From Algoriphagus sp. (GTDB lineage: Bacteria; Bacteroidota; Bacteroidia; Cytophagales; Cyclobacteriaceae): a stretch of DNA of 64,000 bases. The notes below the pieces were generated by a model. The model had not been told where the DNA came from. It ran no database searches and worked only from the letters and a program-made list of their open reading frames with translations. Shown piece by piece: positions 30,020 to 40,354 of this stretch. Made by a program: the position numbers and the translations under genes. Positions within the stretch are counted from its first letter, which is position 1, and every line of letters begins with the position of its first letter. The stretch covers positions 1 to 64,000 of the forward strand of contig NZ_JABXIN010000001.1 in NCBI RefSeq assembly GCF_013373065.1. Direction: 5' to 3'.

Positions 30020-32391
30020 TCATGAAAAAGTCCATACTTACCTTCTTTGCAATTTTCATGTTTTCAATAGCCTATCCACAGCAATATGGCTATAAATGGA
30101 GATTTGGGCTCAGCGCAGGGACAACCAATTATTTTGGTGATATCCGACCATTAGGTATTCGCAACTTCGGGGAATTTTCAAAACTCTACCGACGATACAA
30201 AACTTACTCTCCCAATTTATCCTATCAATTTTCAATTGAGTATGCTCTTGGAAAATCAGTTGGTTTAATGCTGACCGGAGGTGCCTATCAGTTTGGCTCT
30301 TCCGATCGATTTATCAAAAACGACGGAACCCTTTATACAGAAAGCCCCCGGTTTGACCGAGCACTGAACTTCCAAACGGATCTTTGGGATACGGGACTTT
30401 CCTTTGTCATTAAGCCGGATAACAATTGGTTGCTTTCCGGAAAATCCTTTTTCGCACCTTACTTGGTTCTAGGATTTGGATACCAATATTTCAATGTCTA
30501 CGGAGATTTGTTGGATGCGCAGGGGAATAGATACGATTATTCAAATCCAGATTTAATCCCTGATGGTGTTTTTGAAACATCCCTTCGGGAAGTAGAAACC
30601 GAATTACCTGGAGGTTACAATAGGTTTTCCTTATATACCCACATCGGTTTAGGATTTCGGTTTAGAATTGCAAAAGGGATTGAAATCTTTGCCCAGTCTG
30701 ATTTCAAACGTGCCGCGACCGATTATTTGGACGATGTCTCTGGACAATACAGAACGCGATATGATAATAATTTCCAAGCTTATGCAGCGCAGCCCGGCAC
30801 GAACGTGGTAACTCCTGAAAACCCATATCGGGGATTTGAAAGCGGAAGACCTGATTGGTACATTTATCATGGCATTGGGGTCAAATTCAGCTTAGGTGCC
30901 CGAAAAGAGAGCTTTAATCCTCCTGTAATAAGCCAGCGGTATACTTTTGTACCGGATGAGCTAACTAAAAAACAGCTTGAGGCCGCAGATTCAGCTAGAC
31001 TTCAAACCAGGCCTTCAAGCACCATCAATAATTATTTTACAGTCATACAGCTTCCTTCTTGGGGAAAAAATCAGGTCACACCTTCTGATAGCATGGCCCT
31101 TGACTCTGCCGCCTTGGCAAATAGAGAAATAGTCCTGGATTCTTTGGAATTACAAAGAGGCTTGATTCAACGGGAAATGCTACAGACCCAAAATAGGATA
31201 GCTGAAATTGACCAAACCATTGAATTGGCTGAACGAGACACAACTGTTTCGACGGAGGTAACCGAGGCAAGATTAAGTTCTTTACGTGAAGAAAGGACCT
31301 TGGCAAATGAATCATTGACTAGGCTGAGCTTAGAGGAGTCACTTGCAATTTATAACATGGATTCCTTGAATTCTTATTCTGCCGAACCTGAAGTTGCAAC
31401 AATGGATAGTGCAGCTCTTACTAAAGAACTCATTATCATACCAGGCCAAATCGGCAGAATTATGTATTCCGAACAAGGCCAGACAAAAGTTTACATGGAT
31501 AGCAGCGCAGTTTCTAAGTCCCGATCTGTGAGCAACGATCCAAATATGATGACTCGGGAAGAATTTGAAGAAGAAATGGAGCGTTTCAGATCTGAAATGT
31601 TACAGGCTCAAGCAAAAAGGGATTCGGCTATGATTATGGCCTTTGCATCGAAAATCCCAGAACCTTCCGAATACGAACAAACCGCCCCTGAACCACAAGA
31701 AGTACTGATCAACACAGAAGCTGTGGATGAAAAAACAGCTAAGAAGCTGGAAAAGAACAGGAAAAAGCAGGAAAAACTAGACAAAAAGAACAATGAACTC
31801 CTGAAAGATGCCTTATTGGTTGGAGGAACGGCTGCCACTACAGCTGCGATAGCAAACAGTGGTGATAAAAAAGAAGCAGCCGCCCAGGCACAGCGTGATT
31901 CATTGCTCATGGCAAAGATTCAACAGGATTCTTTAATGATAGATAGTCTTCAGCAAGTAATTCTATCTCAAAATCTGTTGGCAGATTCCTTAGCGACTGA
32001 GTCAAATCCTGATTCTGTTTTAATAACCAAATCAGTTCCTTCTCCCATTTTGGTAAATCATAGCAAGATTGAAATTTATTTTGAGGTAAATAAAACAACA
32101 CTGAGTCCATCAGAAAGAACAAAGCTAGATGAGGTGAAAACTTTCCTAGATCAGAATGAAAATATTTCAGTAGAGCTTGTCGGGTTTGCAGATAACACTG
32201 GAAGTATTTCATACAACCTTCGGCTTTCTGAAAGGCGAGTAGAAGCCGTAAAAGTAGCTCTTCAGGAAATTGGAGTACCCGAATCAAAAATCAGTACCAA
32301 TGTGGGAGGATTGATTGTAAGGGGAGGAAATAAAGGCTCAAATGGCCTAGACAGAAAGGTGGAGATTCGATTTAGTCAAATCGATAATTAA
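30016..32391 (+). CDS. OmpA-family outer membrane protein with N-terminal barrel
   Basis: 791 aa; KIEIYFEVNKTTLSPSERTKLDEVKTFLDQN...LVGFADNTGSISYNLRLSERRVEAVKVAL OmpA domain; N-terminal barrel-like region. Start may be 30022. Confidence 0.88.
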   Translation: MIMKKSILTFFAIFMFSIAYPQQYGYKWRFGLSAGTTNYFGDIRPLGIRNFGEFSKLYRRYKTYSPNLSYQFSIEYALGKSVGLMLTGGAYQFGSSDRFIKNDGTLYTESPRFDRALNFQTDLWDTGLSFVIKPDNNWLLSGKSFFAPYLVLGFGYQYFNVYGDLLDAQGNRYDYSNPDLIPDGVFETSLREVETELPGGYNRFSLYTHIGLGFRFRIAKGIEIFAQSDFKRAATDYLDDVSGQYRTRYDNNFQAYAAQPGTNVVTPENPYRGFESGRPDWYIYHGIGVKFSLGARKESFNPPVISQRYTFVPDELTKKQLEAADSARLQTRPSSTINNYFTVIQLPSWGKNQVTPSDSMALDSAALANREIVLDSLELQRGLIQREMLQTQNRIAEIDQTIELAERDTTVSTEVTEARLSSLREERTLANESLTRLSLEESLAIYNMDSLNSYSAEPEVATMDSAALTKELIIIPGQIGRIMYSEQGQTKVYMDSSAVSKSRSVSNDPNMMTREEFEEEMERFRSEMLQAQAKRDSAMIMAFASKIPEPSEYEQTAPEPQEVLINTEAVDEKTAKKLEKNRKKQEKLDKKNNELLKDALLVGGTAATTAAIANSGDKKEAAAQAQRDSLLMAKIQQDSLMIDSLQQVILSQNLLADSLATESNPDSVLITKSVPSPILVNHSKIEIYFEVNKTTLSPSERTKLDEVKTFLDQNENISVELVGFADNTGSISYNLRLSERRVEAVKVALQEIGVPESKISTNVGGLIVRGGNKGSNGLDRKVEIRFSQIDN

Positions 32392-32421
32392 AAAAGTAAA
32401 ACTTCAACAACATTGAGTTTT

Positions 32422-32466
32422 AAAAGGTAATCCAATAGCTTCTCGCTATTGGATTACCTTTTTTTA
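32422..32466. terminator. Bidirectional terminator between convergent genes
   Basis: AAAAGGTAATCCAATAGC-ttctc-GCTATTGGATTACCTTTTTTTT, 18-bp perfect stem. Confidence 0.92.
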
Positions 32467-32471
32467 TTGAC

Positions 32472-33929
32472 TTAAAGACTTCCGATTTCTGAATCCATCC
32501 ATCTGAGACGGTCGATTAAAAAAGATTTCAAATCTGAAATCGATTGATCATAATTGATCCCAATCCCCTGGTCCCATTTGTCGTAATTACGCTTAACAGC
32601 CCCATTTTGGACTAATTTATTCACACTGAAATCTATGATACCTTGAATATTCGATTCACTTAAGGGTCCTTTTCTGAAAAAAGCCCATCGCTCCTTTAGC
32701 GCATTTCTGAAAGTTTCATCCTGAAGTAATTTTGACCACCAAAAAGGAACCATCCAAGGATCTTCGCTTACATAGTTATTATAATTGACCACCCAATCGT
32801 TGGCAGGTATGCGATCTGCTTCATCAAAACCAATATTGAAATCCCAAACGGGCCCCATGGCCAGTTTACCATCCCGGTCTTTGGTCAGGAAGGTACTGAT
32901 TCTGTAGGCATCCACATTCCTACATAGCTCATTGATGATGAAGTAATCCAAGAATGAATCCAAATCCATGTATTCTAAATAAGCAGGATCCTCACCCGGC
33001 ATGTTCTCTTGAAAAAATGACTTTTCAAATTGATTTACATATTCTTGAATATATGTTTTTTGGTCGGTGGTAAGGTCCTCTGCATCGGGATATTCATAAT
33101 TGAAATATGTCTCTAAATAAAGCATAGGATGATAGGGAGCTCCAAAAGGGGAAAAGTTCAAAGGCTGGCCGGAAATATCAAAATCGCTTCGAAAAGAATT
33201 GAAAGCAGTATAGCGGGCATCATCATCCCAGTTACTCATGAAATAGGATAATGGCTTGTTGTCATGTTCAGGGCCGGCATCAGATTTATCTATCTTCAGA
33301 ATATATCCCCCGGTGAAATTTTCGGAGGAAGCATTCATGGATTTAATATCGATTCGTTCTGAATCCCGTTTCAGTTTTTCACAGAAATAATAAACTCCTA
33401 AATATTCTCCATTGAGTTCCAACTCCACAAATACCCCCCGACTAGCATATTTCCCAATTTCTAAGGAAAGTCGATAAGCTACATGGTTGTAGATTAAGGA
33501 CCGATCCCAAGCATATTTTTCTTGCAGATTCACCACATGTCCAATAAGCCGCCAATCTTCCTCCTCAGGCAATCCAAAAAAAGAAACATCCATGTCCTCA
33601 CCACTTCCATCTATAGTTTCAAAATTGAAGGACTTTTTATCCGATAATCGAAAAGAGGTCTTCCCTCTATACTCTATATCTATTCGCTGCTCCTGAATGA
33701 GTTTCTGTTGTTGATAAATTTTCATCCGGGCGGCAACTCCTGGCTCATAAGGAATTTCCCCATCGGTAGTGATCACCAAATAAGGGATTTCAGAGCCTCC
33801 CACATCGAGGGCAAACACTTGTCCATCGTCTCCCTTTGGTACGAGAACTTCAGTAGGCTCTTGACAGGAAATGAAAGAAAATAAAAGGAGGATTAAATAG
33901 GCACTTATTTTAGCTCGCTGCATCACCAA
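32472..33929 (-). CDS. CotH kinase family lipoprotein
   Basis: 485 aa; lipobox LLFSFISCQE; IDIEYRGKTSFRLSDKKSFNFE, YKNDxSDAGPEHDN-like segment (LKIDKSDAGPEHDN), MGPVWDFNIGFDEAD. Confidence 0.87.
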   Translation of the reverse strand: MVMQRAKISAYLILLLFSFISCQEPTEVLVPKGDDGQVFALDVGGSEIPYLVITTDGEIPYEPGVAARMKIYQQQKLIQEQRIDIEYRGKTSFRLSDKKSFNFETIDGSGEDMDVSFFGLPEEEDWRLIGHVVNLQEKYAWDRSLIYNHVAYRLSLEIGKYASRGVFVELELNGEYLGVYYFCEKLKRDSERIDIKSMNASSENFTGGYILKIDKSDAGPEHDNKPLSYFMSNWDDDARYTAFNSFRSDFDISGQPLNFSPFGAPYHPMLYLETYFNYEYPDAEDLTTDQKTYIQEYVNQFEKSFFQENMPGEDPAYLEYMDLDSFLDYFIINELCRNVDAYRISTFLTKDRDGKLAMGPVWDFNIGFDEADRIPANDWVVNYNNYVSEDPWMVPFWWSKLLQDETFRNALKERWAFFRKGPLSESNIQGIIDFSVNKLVQNGAVKRNYDKWDQGIGINYDQSISDLKSFLIDRLRWMDSEIGSL

Positions 33930-34040
33930 AAATCAATTATAGAATTAAACGTCTCGAATTAAGAATTTAAATTAACCAAAAAGAATTCTGCTTTTTCTAC
34001 TCGATCCTGTAATTTCAATTTTCATCTTTTCTGAATTATC

Positions 34041-35360
34041 ATGTCTGAAAATACCTTTCTTTCCAAAAAAGGAAGTGCTGCCGCTTCTAACCCCATGCGG
34101 GTCGACTTGGAGATTTACTACGAGGCAATGGAAAACCTCTATCATCCCGAAACAAATCCAACGGGAGCTTTACCAATGAATGTGGCCGAAAACCATCTGT
34201 GTTGGGAGATGCTTCGGGATCGAATTCAACAGGTCACCCGAGAAAATGACATCCCCGACTGGGTGGCCAGCTATACGGATCCTGCAGGAGCTCCTAGCTT
34301 TCGGGAGGCAGTGGCCGGGTTTTTATCCAAATTTTTAACCGGAGTCCCAATCAGCCCCGACAGTTTGGCCTTTTCAGGAGGAGCCACTTCAGTCATTGAG
34401 ATGACCAGTTTTTTATTGGCCAACCCGGGAGATTCCGCAGTCATCCCCGCTCCAAGTTATCCGGTTTATACAGGCGATATGGGAACACTACCTGAAGTCC
34501 GGCGTGTAGACTTACAGATACCCTCCAATCCTACCGAGTCCGAATTCCACTTTGATTTAGAATTGCTAAATCAGACCAAAAAGAAAATCGAATCCGAGGG
34601 AAGTGAATTTCGGATGCTTATTCTTACGCAACCTGACAATCCTACGGGGAGGATTTGTTCGGAAGAGTCTCTTCGATCCATCGCAGATTGGTGCATTTCC
34701 AATCAAGTTCATTTGATCGTCAATGAAATCTACGGAATGTCCCAAATTGACATACAATACCCGGAACTCCAAAAAGACTATGTAAAGGCGACTCCTTTTG
34801 TTTCCTTCGGAAAAATCATGGCCGACTACCAAAGTCCATTTCTTCATTTTTGGTACTCATTTTCAAAAGATTTTGGTATTTCCGGGTTTCGAATCGGCTT
34901 GCTTCATTCCCATAATGAGGCTTTGATTCAGGCTTATCGGAATGCAGGCTTGGGACACTCTATCTCGAATTATACCCAGTGGGTAATGCAGGAGGTACTG
35001 TTGGATCATGACTTCTTGTCAAAATTTTTTGAAAGATTACAGCTAAGACTGACAGAATCCTATTTGATCGTAACCCGAGCACTTAAAAAACTGAATATCC
35101 CCTATCATCCCTCCCGAGGAAGTCTGTTCGTTTGGATGGATTTATCTGAGTTTTTGGAAGAGAAAAGCTCGGAGGCTGAAGAAAAGCTATGGCTGGAAAT
35201 CTATAAAAAATCAGGAATTCTAGTCACCCCTACCAACGGATTTGGGCATAGCGAAAAAGGTTGGTACCGGATTGTCATGACAAGCTTAAACCATTTCGAT
35301 TTGAATGTAGCCATGAATCGATTGAGTCAATTTATTGAATCGAAAAGAGCAGGGTTATGA
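34041..35360 (+). CDS. Class I/II pyridoxal-phosphate aminotransferase (ACC-synthase-like)
   Basis: 439 aa; LTQPDNPTGRICSEESL, FWYSFSKDFGISGFRIG (PLP lysine). Confidence 0.88.
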   Translation: MSENTFLSKKGSAAASNPMRVDLEIYYEAMENLYHPETNPTGALPMNVAENHLCWEMLRDRIQQVTRENDIPDWVASYTDPAGAPSFREAVAGFLSKFLTGVPISPDSLAFSGGATSVIEMTSFLLANPGDSAVIPAPSYPVYTGDMGTLPEVRRVDLQIPSNPTESEFHFDLELLNQTKKKIESEGSEFRMLILTQPDNPTGRICSEESLRSIADWCISNQVHLIVNEIYGMSQIDIQYPELQKDYVKATPFVSFGKIMADYQSPFLHFWYSFSKDFGISGFRIGLLHSHNEALIQAYRNAGLGHSISNYTQWVMQEVLLDHDFLSKFFERLQLRLTESYLIVTRALKKLNIPYHPSRGSLFVWMDLSEFLEEKSSEAEEKLWLEIYKKSGILVTPTNGFGHSEKGWYRIVMTSLNHFDLNVAMNRLSQFIESKRAGL

Positions 35361-36433
35361 ATAGAATTTTAATTGTTTGTCTGCTCATTCTTTATTTTCC
35401 CTTTCAAGGAAAAGGACAAGAATTCCAGGATATTCTTGAGAGTGAAGTTCAAGAAAACATGCCAGGGATCTTATTTACTATTCTATCCGAAGATGGAAGA
35501 ATTTCTTGGTCTGGAGCTGCTGGAGTTTCCGAAAAAGGAAGTGGCGAGCAATTAAAAGTTAAGCAAACGTTTCGCATTGCATCCGTCACCAAAACCTTTG
35601 TAGCGGCGAGTATTTTACGATTGATGGAAATGGATTCTCTTCAATTGGAGGATTTGCTTTCAGAACATATCAGTCCGGAGCATAATAAAATCCTTTCCGA
35701 AGACTACTCCATGGATCAAATTACGATTCGACAAGTATTGAGACATTCCGCAGGTTTTTTTGATCACACCCATGCTCCTGAGTTTTTTGACACCATCTTG
35801 TCCAATCCCAAGCATGAATGGACTCGCACGGAGCAACTCCAACTGGGTGTGGAAAAAGGTGACCCCATCGGTTCTCCCGGCGATCAGTTTAGCTATTCCG
35901 ATACGGGTTATATTCTATTGGGCGAAATCATTGAAAAATACACCCAAAAAGACTTAGACGAAGGGATTAAATACCTTTTGAGGCTGGAGGATTTGGGTTT
36001 ATCACGAACTGATTTTGAAAGAAAAGATCCTGTTACCGATTCACTTCGAATACATCAATATTTTCAAGGAATGGACACCTATGGATTTAGCCCTACGCTA
36101 GATTACTACGGCGGAGGAGGGCTCCTATCTACAACAAATGAGTTGGTCTATTTCTTCAAAGCCTTATTTCAAAACCAAATTTTTGAAAAGCCGGAAACAC
36201 TTGGAATCATGCTTGAACCTGCTTCTTATGAAACGAAGGCTTCCATGGACTACCAAATGGGAATGTACCGGGTTCAAATCAAAGGAATGATGGCCTATAC
36301 CCATACCGGATTCTGGGGCACGCAAGTACTTTATATACCCGAAAGAAAACTCTTCATGGCAGCGAATTATTCTTCCGTTTGGAGGGGTAGTGCAGTGGCA
36401 CCTGTATTTTCAAAAGTTCTAGAAGCCCTTTGA
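35357..36433 (+). CDS. Serine hydrolase (beta-lactamase/PBP class C family)
   Basis: 358 aa; SVTKTF (SxxK), YSDTGYILLGEIIE, YTHTGFWGT; 4-bp overlap with upstream gene. Confidence 0.88.
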   Translation: MNRILIVCLLILYFPFQGKGQEFQDILESEVQENMPGILFTILSEDGRISWSGAAGVSEKGSGEQLKVKQTFRIASVTKTFVAASILRLMEMDSLQLEDLLSEHISPEHNKILSEDYSMDQITIRQVLRHSAGFFDHTHAPEFFDTILSNPKHEWTRTEQLQLGVEKGDPIGSPGDQFSYSDTGYILLGEIIEKYTQKDLDEGIKYLLRLEDLGLSRTDFERKDPVTDSLRIHQYFQGMDTYGFSPTLDYYGGGGLLSTTNELVYFFKALFQNQIFEKPETLGIMLEPASYETKASMDYQMGMYRVQIKGMMAYTHTGFWGTQVLYIPERKLFMAANYSSVWRGSAVAPVFSKVLEAL

Positions 36434-36570
36434 GTTCTGAACTTATTAGTTCCTTAAAAAACCGAGCAGATTATTGATCGGATTCGAACAAGTCTTTCTA
36501 TAAAAAATCATAAAACCCACACAAAATCAACCCCTTACAAGGATGGCATTTATCTTGTTGAGTATTTAAC

Positions 36571-36762
36571 ATGATAAATTTCCTGCTCTGGCTGATTTTG
36601 CTGGTTTTATGCTGGCCCATTGCGATCATTGCTTTGGTCCTATACCCAATCGTATGGTTGCTATTGCTTCCTTTTCGTCTTTTGGGTTTGGCTGTAGATA
36701 TTTCTTTTGACCTAGTTCGAAATATCTTTGCCTTACCTTTTAAAATGCTTGGGGTAAAATAA
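36571..36762 (+). CDS. Small hydrophobic membrane protein
   Basis: 63 aa, almost entirely hydrophobic; followed by a terminator at 36760-36784. Confidence 0.7.
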   Translation: MINFLLWLILLVLCWPIAIIALVLYPIVWLLLLPFRLLGLAVDISFDLVRNIFALPFKMLGVK

Positions 36763-36784
36763 AACCCGGCAAAACCGGGTTTTA
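36760..36784. terminator. Bidirectional terminator
   Basis: TAAAACCCGG-caaaa-CCGGGTTTTA between convergent genes. Confidence 0.85.
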
Positions 36785-36787
36785 TGC

Positions 36788-38494
36788 TTATCGATTTTCC
36801 ACTTCTCTTCGTCGGGCTTTGACCGCCTGAACCTTGGCGCTATCAATTCCAAAGACTTTCCCAGCTTCGGCATCCGATAGAAGTTGATCGATATATTTTT
36901 GGCTTAAGGCTGAATTATCTTTGTACTTTACCCGAAGCTCTTCCAGGCGTCGATGCAAGTCTTCCCGGATTTCAGCATAAGCTGGATCATTGTATACATT
37001 TTTCAATTCCAGAGGGTCCTTTTTACGATCAATCAGCTCCCATTCGTCCTCCACGTAGTAGTAATGGATTAATTTGTAATCTGCTGTCACGATAGCATAA
37101 TGCCGATTGACCATATGCTCTGCAGGATATTCATAGTAATGATAATAAACCGCATCCCGAGTCCATTCCTCTTCATTGCCCGTTAGAATTGGGATCATGC
37201 TTTCTCCTTGCATGTCCGATGGAGCAGGGATTCCCGCTGCATCCAGGAATGTTTGCGCAAAATCTAAATTTTGAACCAAAGCATCGGAACGGGTTCCCGG
37301 CTCTACCTTGCTCGGCCATGCGACCAATAGCGGTGTTTTGAAAGATTCATCATACACAAATCGCTTATCAAACCACCCGTGTTCTCCCAGATAAAACCCT
37401 TGATCGGAAGTGTAGACGATAATGGTATTTTCCATCATATTATTGGCTTCCAAATAATCCAATAGGCGGCCTACATTCTCATCGACAGATTTGATGGTAC
37501 CCAAGTAATCCTGCATATAACGCTGGTATTTCCACCGCATTAAATCTTCCTCAGTCATCGTAGGATAGATTTTTTTCAATTCTTCTCCGATTTTCCCATA
37601 AACGCGCTCAAAGCTTTCTCGCTGTTCAGGAGTAAAGCGTTCGAAAGAGTAATTGTAGCGAGGCTTATCAAAACCGATTTCATCCAGTCCAATTTCATCC
37701 ATCACAATTGGAGAAATTTTGTGATCCCCTGCCCAACTCATGTGATGAAGAATACTCATTTCTGCTTCTGCAACCGGAGCGGTACGACCAGAATAGTCAT
37801 CAAACAAAGTGGGGGGCTCCGGAAAGGTTTTGTTGGTAAATTCATCCAAATGCCGCTCAGCCATCAACCAAGATCGATGGGGGGCCTTGTGTAAGTAAAA
37901 AAGCAAAAAGGGATCTTCTTTTTTCCGTTCATTTTGAAGCCAATCCAAGGTCATATCGGTAATAATATCCGTCACATAGCCTTTCACCTGGATATTCCCT
38001 TCATTTTTGGTTATAAAATCAGGATTGTAATAAGCTCCCTGACCTGGGAGTATTTTAAACTGATCAAAGCCTTTTGGATTATTCCCGAAATGCAACTTCC
38101 CAAACATTGCCGTCTGGTAACCAGCATCCTGGAATAGTTGTGGAAAGGTTACATTCGTGGTGTCAAAAGGAAAGTGATTGTCAATTTTTCCATTCATATG
38201 ACTATGCTTTCCTGTCAATATGGTAGCTCGACTTGGAGCACATATTGAATTGGTGACCGAAGCCTGCGTAAACAACATTCCCATTTTAGCTATTCGATCA
38301 ATATTCGGCGTCTCTATCAGCGAATTGTCATAAGCAGAAATCGCTTGGTAAGCATGATCATCTGACATGATAAAAATGATATTTGGGCGATCCTGAGTAG
38401 GCTTTACATCGGATTGGCAAGAACTCAAATAGGCAAGCCCAAAAATCAGGGACAGGGATAGAATGGACTTGTAGAAAGTGCTGGATTTAGGCAT
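36788..38494 (-). CDS. Sulfatase (type I, formylglycine-dependent)
   Basis: 568 aa; lipobox YLSSCQS; RPNIIFIMSDDHA; SICAPSRATILTGKHSH FGly motif (CxPSR). Confidence 0.94.
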   Translation of the reverse strand: MPKSSTFYKSILSLSLIFGLAYLSSCQSDVKPTQDRPNIIFIMSDDHAYQAISAYDNSLIETPNIDRIAKMGMLFTQASVTNSICAPSRATILTGKHSHMNGKIDNHFPFDTTNVTFPQLFQDAGYQTAMFGKLHFGNNPKGFDQFKILPGQGAYYNPDFITKNEGNIQVKGYVTDIITDMTLDWLQNERKKEDPFLLFYLHKAPHRSWLMAERHLDEFTNKTFPEPPTLFDDYSGRTAPVAEAEMSILHHMSWAGDHKISPIVMDEIGLDEIGFDKPRYNYSFERFTPEQRESFERVYGKIGEELKKIYPTMTEEDLMRWKYQRYMQDYLGTIKSVDENVGRLLDYLEANNMMENTIIVYTSDQGFYLGEHGWFDKRFVYDESFKTPLLVAWPSKVEPGTRSDALVQNLDFAQTFLDAAGIPAPSDMQGESMIPILTGNEEEWTRDAVYYHYYEYPAEHMVNRHYAIVTADYKLIHYYYVEDEWELIDRKKDPLELKNVYNDPAYAEIREDLHRRLEELRVKYKDNSALSQKYIDQLLSDAEAGKVFGIDSAKVQAVKARRREVENR

Positions 38495-38527
38495 GGGCTA
38501 ATGGAAATTGAGTATGGGTGACTTGAT

Positions 38528-40216
38528 TTATTTTTTGGAGCTAATTCTGTTTTCCAAAATCTCTTGAACTACCTCTTTGTTTGCCCCTCCAAAACGTCGG
38601 GTTTCTTCCAAGTAATCCAAATATTCATCCAAGTAGCGCTGAGAAATCTCTGAATTGTCTCCATATTTTTCCCGAAGACCCTCTAGTTTTTGATGCAATT
38701 CAGCCTTGATTTCAGCATAAGCAGGGTCATCATACACATTGGTCAATTCCTGTGGATCATTGATTCGGTCAATCAGCTCCCATTCATCCGTATCAAAATA
38801 GTAATGGGTCAACTTGTATTCCTTGGTTACAATTGCATAGTGTCGCTTGACCATATGCACAGATGGATATTCATAATAATGGTAATAAACAGCATCCCGG
38901 GTCCACTCCGCCTCATTGCCTGTAAGAAGAGGCAGCAAGCTCTCCCCTTGCATATCAGAAGGAGCAGGAATATTTGCTGCTTCTAAAAAGGTTTGGGCGA
39001 AATCCAGGTTTTGAACCATTTCATCAGATTTGCTACCGGGCTCAACTTTTCCTGGCCATGCGATCATTAAGGGAGTTTTAAATGATTCATCGTACACAAA
39101 TCGCTTGTCAAACCAACCGTGCTCTCCCAAATAAAATCCTTGATCAGAGGTATATACGATAATGGTATTTTCCATCAGATCATTCTCCTCTAAATAGTCT
39201 AATACACGACCTACGTTTTCATCCACCGCTTGGATGGTTCCCAAATAATCCTGCATGTAGCGCTGATATCTCCATCGCATCAAATCCTCTTCAGACATGG
39301 AGGCATAGTTTTTCTTGAATTCCTCATTCAAAGGCTGATAGTATTGATCCCACACAGCTCGCTGACTAGAATCCAACCGACCGACTTCCCGTTCGAAAGC
39401 CCCCTTGTCCCAACCTGAAGCATCCGGAATTCCCAATTCATCCATGACTTCCGGATAAATCTTGGAGTCCCCAGCCCAATTCATATGCTTCAATAAATTC
39501 ATCTCAGCCTCCTTGGCAGCTCGGCCTCTTCCTGAATAATCATCAAAAAGAGTAGCAGGCTCTGGAAAAGTCCGCTGGGTAAATTCTGCTAGGTGTCGCT
39601 CGGCAGGTAGCCATTCCCGATGTGGGGCTTTGTGAAGGTAAAAGAGCAAAAAGGGATCTTCTTCCTTTCGTTCATTTTCCAACCAATCCAAGGTCATATC
39701 AGTAATGATATCCGTCACATATCCCTGAACTGTAATCCTACCCTCATCTTTCGTAATAAAATCTGGATTGTAATAAGCACCTTGACCGGGAAGAATTTTG
39801 AATTGATCAAAGCCTTTCGGGTTATTCCCAAAATGAAGCTTCCCAAACATGGCTGTCTGGTATCCGGCATCCTGAAAAAGTTGTGGAAAGGTCACATTCG
39901 TAGTATCAAAAGGAAAATGATTATCAATTTTCCCATTCAAATGGGAATGCTTGCCAGTAAGAATCGTCGCTCGACTGGGTGCGCAAATGGAATTTGTAAC
40001 AGTGGCATTGGTGAATAGCATACCCATTTTTGCGACACGGTCGATGTTAGGAGTCTCAATCAAGTGATCACTATAGGCTGATATGGCCTGATAGGCATGA
40101 TCATCGGACATGATAAAGATGATATTGGGACGCTCCTGCTTTGCTTTTTTGCTTTGACAAGAAACTCCCAAAAGGAGGATAAGAATATAAAAATAAAAGG
40201 ATCTGACTAATTTCAT
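38528..40216 (-). CDS. Sulfatase, close paralogue of neighbouring gene
   Basis: 562 aa; lipobox LGVSCQS; SICAPSRATILTG; extended near-identity to the 36788-38494 product. Confidence 0.94.
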   Translation of the reverse strand: MKLVRSFYFYILILLLGVSCQSKKAKQERPNIIFIMSDDHAYQAISAYSDHLIETPNIDRVAKMGMLFTNATVTNSICAPSRATILTGKHSHLNGKIDNHFPFDTTNVTFPQLFQDAGYQTAMFGKLHFGNNPKGFDQFKILPGQGAYYNPDFITKDEGRITVQGYVTDIITDMTLDWLENERKEEDPFLLFYLHKAPHREWLPAERHLAEFTQRTFPEPATLFDDYSGRGRAAKEAEMNLLKHMNWAGDSKIYPEVMDELGIPDASGWDKGAFEREVGRLDSSQRAVWDQYYQPLNEEFKKNYASMSEEDLMRWRYQRYMQDYLGTIQAVDENVGRVLDYLEENDLMENTIIVYTSDQGFYLGEHGWFDKRFVYDESFKTPLMIAWPGKVEPGSKSDEMVQNLDFAQTFLEAANIPAPSDMQGESLLPLLTGNEAEWTRDAVYYHYYEYPSVHMVKRHYAIVTKEYKLTHYYFDTDEWELIDRINDPQELTNVYDDPAYAEIKAELHQKLEGLREKYGDNSEISQRYLDEYLDYLEETRRFGGANKEVVQEILENRISSKK

Positions 40217-40310
40217 AATGGGCGTATTGATGAGTTTGGATCAATTTAAAAGTAAAAAACTTCATCTCAGAAATAAACCCGTTCATAGAAATTTACCCTT
40301 AACCAACAAA

Positions 40311-40341
40311 AAAGCCATCCCGATTTAGGATGGCTTCTTTT
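40311..40341 (-). terminator. Intrinsic terminator downstream of TonB-dependent receptor
   Basis: On minus strand GAAGCCATCC-taaatcg-GGATGGCTTTTTTG. Confidence 0.8.
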
Positions 40342-40354
40342 TGAACTATTCCTA

